The position numbers and the translations under genes are program-made. Below the pieces are notes generated by a model that did not search any database, was not told the DNA's origin, and saw nothing but the letters and a program-made list of their open reading frames with translations. A stretch of 64,000 bases of DNA from Flavobacterium bernardetii (GTDB lineage Bacteria > Bacteroidota > Bacteroidia > Flavobacteriales > Flavobacteriaceae): assembly GCF_011305415.1 (NCBI RefSeq), contig NZ_JAANOQ010000002.1, forward strand, positions 117,090 to 181,089. Reading direction: 5' to 3'. Numbering within the stretch: the stretch's first letter is position 1; each line of letters starts with the position of its first letter. Positions 61,063-64,000 of the stretch are shown here, in pieces.

Positions 61063-62806
61063 TAGTAACTTCTTTTGGTAAAAATAAAATAAACTTTGTT
61101 CCTAAACCAATTTTACTTTCGATATTTAATTTTCCACCATTTTTTAATAGCATAGATTTACAGAGTTGTATACCTAAACCAGTTCCTATAATTTCTTTAT
61201 TATTCTTTTTAGATAATTTTGTGGATTCTAGTAATAATTCCTCTACCACTTCATTACTCATTCCAATACCAGTATCTTCTATGATTAATGGAATAAATTC
61301 AGAATTTGGTTTTTCTGAATAAATAGAAATTGTTCCTTTTTCATTTGTGAATTTTATCGCATTGTCCAACATGTTTCTTAGAATAATTTTGAACGAATCT
61401 AAATCCATAAAAACAAAAATACTTTTATCAATATTTATGTTTAATTCAATATTTTTTTCCGCAACTATCGGCTTATAATTATATTCTATTTGTTGAATAA
61501 TAGAAAATAAGTGTAAGGATTCTTGTTGGAAAAATAATTGGTTGGTTTGTTGTTGAGACCAATTAAGTAAATTATCTAATAAGTTATATGAACTATTTGC
61601 AATTGCATTATTCTTGTGAAGAAGAACGTCAAGTTGTTCGTAGTTCTTGGTTTGTAAATGGTTTAATAATTTTGTGTTACTGGTTTTTAAAGCATTTACT
61701 GAGGAGCGTAAATCATGACTAACAATAGAAAATAGTTTATCTTTTGTAGCGTTTAATTCATCTAAATTTTCTTTCTGTGCCAGAATGATTTTGTTCTTTT
61801 TAATTTTTTGTAGATAAAAATAAACACCAATTCCAAAAATACTTAATAATAATATGGCAATTATGAAAAGTCCATTTCGCTGTGTTTGTTTGATTCTATT
61901 TTCCACTTCAAGAACATGAATTTCTTCTTGTTTTTGCTTTATGGCAAATTTCTTTTCTACTTCAGCTACTGCCCAAATTTTGTTTTGATCCATTAATGAA
62001 TCATTCCATTTTTCAGCTTCTTTTCTATAAACAATTGCTTTTTCAAAATTTTTTCTGTTTTCTTCAACAACTGCCATGTTTTTAGTAGCAATTTGTTTTA
62101 AATCATATCGTTTTACTTTTTTTGAAAACTCATATGCTTTTTCAAAAAAGGGTATGGCCAAGTTGTCTTTATATTGTTCATAATACATGGTTGCAATATC
62201 ACCATAAGCTCCAACAAGTGCTATCGTGTCTTTTTCTAATTCTTGCAATTTCGTACTTTTTAATAAATAGATTTCAGCTTTATTAAAATCTCTTAATTGT
62301 ACATAACAAACTCCGAGATTGTGATTTATAAAACTTTTATTAATATCAAAATGATTAGTTTCAGAAATGTTTTCAAATTCTTTGAAATAACTTATAGCTT
62401 TTTTAAATTCTGATTGTTCTAGTGAAATTTGTCCTAGAATATTATGTATACTTTTATAGAAATAAAATGTTTTCGAAATAGTATAAAATTCTTTTTTAGC
62501 TTCATTTAACATTTTTTTTTGTTTGAAACTATAACCTCTGAAGAAGTGACAATAATTTGAAAGTTCTAATGATGTTTTATTCGAACTTAACTGTTTCATG
62601 GAGTAAACTAAGGTAGAATCCCAGTTTTTCTTAATAAAATATAATTGTGCCTTTTTAAAATTTACTTCTTGAGCAAATTTTTTACACTTTTTTTGAACTT
62701 CTAATTCAAATAATTTTTCGTTATCTTTTTGAGAATAAAGAGAATGCGTAATACTGAAGAGCATTAAAAATAATAGAACTACTATTTTGTTTTTTGTTGG
62801 CGTCAA
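61055..62806 (-). CDS. TPR-containing sensor histidine kinase
   Basis: The 583-residue protein has a signal sequence (MTPTKNKIVVLLFLMLFSIT) and a periplasmic helical region of TPR repeats (about 50-265; NHNLGVCYVQLRDFNKAEIY is one). One membrane helix lies at about 300-320 (LFIIAILLLSIFGIGVYFYL). The kinase core follows, with H in FSIVSHDLRSSVNAL (about 362), N box LDNAIKF, and G boxes EDTGIGMS and GTGLGI. The start codon is TTG at 62806. The next in-frame ATG would cut the signal peptide. It is coupled to the LytTR regulator. Confidence 0.92.
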   Translation of the reverse strand: MTPTKNKIVVLLFLMLFSITHSLYSQKDNEKLFELEVQKKCKKFAQEVNFKKAQLYFIKKNWDSTLVYSMKQLSSNKTSLELSNYCHFFRGYSFKQKKMLNEAKKEFYTISKTFYFYKSIHNILGQISLEQSEFKKAISYFKEFENISETNHFDINKSFINHNLGVCYVQLRDFNKAEIYLLKSTKLQELEKDTIALVGAYGDIATMYYEQYKDNLAIPFFEKAYEFSKKVKRYDLKQIATKNMAVVEENRKNFEKAIVYRKEAEKWNDSLMDQNKIWAVAEVEKKFAIKQKQEEIHVLEVENRIKQTQRNGLFIIAILLLSIFGIGVYFYLQKIKKNKIILAQKENLDELNATKDKLFSIVSHDLRSSVNALKTSNTKLLNHLQTKNYEQLDVLLHKNNAIANSSYNLLDNLLNWSQQQTNQLFFQQESLHLFSIIQQIEYNYKPIVAEKNIELNINIDKSIFVFMDLDSFKIILRNMLDNAIKFTNEKGTISIYSEKPNSEFIPLIIEDTGIGMSNEVVEELLLESTKLSKKNNKEIIGTGLGIQLCKSMLLKNGGKLNIESKIGLGTKFILFLPKEVTNG

Positions 62807-62848
62807 ATTAACTTTTTTTTGTAAATATAGTTCAATTTGACAAAATAA

Positions 62849-62876
62849 AAAATAGAGGAACTAATTCCTCTATTTT
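62849..62876 (-). terminator. Terminator of gene 62898
   Basis: A 12-bp stem (62849-62860 with 62865-62876; core TAGAGGAA/TTCCTCTA), CTAA loop and T run on the minus strand. Confidence 0.8.
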
Positions 62877-62897
62877 CTAATGTTACTTTTAATTTTA

Positions 62898-63308
62898 TTA
62901 TGGCTGAACTGTTGTTGTAGTTCCTCTTGAATTTATTGGGTCTTCATCCCAAACAAAAGTTTCAATAACTTCAGGTTTGTTCGCTAATTCAATTGTAAAA
63001 TTCACTTGATATCCCATGAATTCTGAAGCTTTTGTTTCTGGTGCAGTATAGGTAATATAAAAAGTTGGTGTTTTTAGCGAGTCATCATAAAAAACACTAA
63101 TAAGGTCTATTTTTTGACTTGCATCAATAAATGCAACTGTACTAACTTCTAAATTACCATTTTCATAATAAGCTTGAACTAAAGGTGGTAATGGTTCAGT
63201 TGGTCTTGGTTTTGTAAATTGAATAGTACTATTTAATGATTTAAAATCAGAAGTAATTTCTACTCCTGGAGGCGTAACTATTGGACCTGTTGTATTTGTT
63301 GTGCTCAT
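62898..63308 (-). CDS. Hypothetical protein
   Basis: A 136-residue protein without signal peptide, starting with a Ser/Thr/Pro-rich stretch (TTNTTGPIVTPPGVEITS) and then beta strands, and ending with another Thr-rich tail. It lacks a motif that I recognise. It is monocistronic, with a terminator of its own. Confidence 0.6.
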   Translation of the reverse strand: MSTTNTTGPIVTPPGVEITSDFKSLNSTIQFTKPRPTEPLPPLVQAYYENGNLEVSTVAFIDASQKIDLISVFYDDSLKTPTFYITYTAPETKASEFMGYQVNFTIELANKPEVIETFVWDEDPINSRGTTTTVQP

Positions 63309-63388
63309 AATTAAAGTGTTATTTTGTTAGATAATGTTTTACAAATAAAATTAATATTTTTCTATTTGTAAGACTATTATATGTTAAA

Positions 63389-64000
63389 TTATTGTTTTAA
63401 AATTTTAATCGTTTTTGATTTTCCTTCCGATTTTATAGTGATGAAATAAGTTCCTGTTGGAAGAGTTGCTAAATTTAGCTGAATCTCTTTACTATTAAAT
63501 TTAGTAGAAATCATCTGTTGTCCGATCAAATTAATCACATTAACTTCTTCGATTAAATTACCATTAGTGATATGTAAAATATCTGAAGTAGGGTTAGGAT
63601 AATAAACAAAATTAGTACTATCAAAACTAGTAGTTTCTAAAGTCGTTACTGTTACACAAGATGATGTATTAGTACATCCACCAAGAGTAATTTCTACTTT
63701 ATAGTCACCTACAACAGTTGGAGTAAATGTTTGGCTAGTTTCTCCTGTAAGAATTATGTTTGGACATTGATACCATTGATATGTTGCACTATTTTGATTA
63801 GCTGTAAGAATTCCAGCATTTTGAGAAATAGTTGTGTCAATAGCACTTGGCTGTGTGATTGTAAAGTTACGAGTTGCAGTACAACTGTTAGCATCTGTTA
63901 CAGTTACCGTATAAGTTCCTGCAGAAAGTCCAGTTGCTGTAGCAGCTGTTCCTCCAGAAGGTGACCAAGAATAAGTATATCCACCAGCTCCGCCAGAAAG
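63389..64000 (-). CDS. T9SS surface protein with SprB repeat, C-terminal part (cut by window edge)
   Basis: A frame enters from the right edge on the minus strand and stops with TAA at 63389-63391, giving the last 203 residues. It contains a SprB-type repeat (AGTYTVTVTDANSCTATRNF), an Ig-like segment (SATYQWYQCPN, VVGDYKVEIT), and a type A T9SS sorting domain (FVYYPNPTSDILHI, ending TIKILKQ). Such proteins are large cell-surface adhesins tied to gliding motility or attachment. The total length is unknown. Confidence 0.85.
   Translation of the reverse strand, partial: LSGGAGGYTYSWSPSGGTAATATGLSAGTYTVTVTDANSCTATRNFTITQPSAIDTTISQNAGILTANQNSATYQWYQCPNIILTGETSQTFTPTVVGDYKVEITLGGCTNTSSCVTVTTLETTSFDSTNFVYYPNPTSDILHITNGNLIEEVNVINLIGQQMISTKFNSKEIQLNLATLPTGTYFITIKSEGKSKTIKILKQ

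Overview
The window looks like a chromosome segment of a Flavobacteriaceae bacterium, most likely Flavobacterium or a close relative. The DNA is AT-rich. Promoter -7 boxes of the Bacteroidetes form TAnnTTTG recur upstream of genes. Secreted proteins carry type IX secretion (T9SS) C-terminal sorting domains, and the core genes (coaX, ribF, bioB, fbp, nrdB-nrdA, dgt, rsmG, purT) are of flavobacterial type. The assignment rests on recognition of families and motifs only; no database search was possible.

Region 1 (1-14544) is the right part of a prophage lying against the 3' end of a tRNA-Phe gene. From left to right it holds a lysis module (C-terminal part of a holin, a 26-residue membrane peptide, a glucosaminidase endolysin, and a lipoprotein with a C-terminal membrane segment that fits a u-spanin), several unassigned genes, and a cassette bounded by terminators (about 2.9-4.67 kb) with a TM2-HIRAN fusion protein and three small ORFs. 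The tail module follows (tape measure protein and two large baseplate or fibre-like proteins), then a convergent tyrosine integrase 83 bp from the tRNA. Capsid, packaging and repressor genes must lie beyond the left edge.

Region 2 (14.5-30.4 kb) is host backbone: coaX, an outer-membrane protein, lptC, a parvulin isomerase, pth, two secreted zinc metalloproteases (M43-like and reprolysin-like) around an 0.8 kb stretch with no ORF, ribF, an HTTM membrane protein and bioB.

Region 3 (30.5-48.5 kb) holds a glycosyltransferase plus LpxH-like phosphoesterase pair, aspartate kinase, fbp, a HupE/UreJ protein, dCMP deaminase, an S41 protease, MarC, nrdB-nrdA, a RelE/ParE-type toxin-antitoxin pair and dgt. 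Many intergenic gaps carry short palindromic repeats. One related repeat seems to lie inside the ribF reading frame.

Region 4 (48.7-64 kb) has a large Asp-box/PA-domain T9SS lipoprotein, an M36 fungalysin gene broken by two in-frame stop codons, rsmG, a fatty acid desaturase, an aspartate aminotransferase, purT, a Crp/Fnr-type regulator, a TPR histidine kinase with a LytTR response regulator, and the C-terminal end of a SprB-repeat T9SS adhesin at the right edge.

The most notable items are the TM2-HIRAN moron cassette, the u-spanin lysis module, the double-nonsense fungalysin pseudogene, a hairpin repeat pair with compensatory base changes, and the repeat-derived insertion in ribF.
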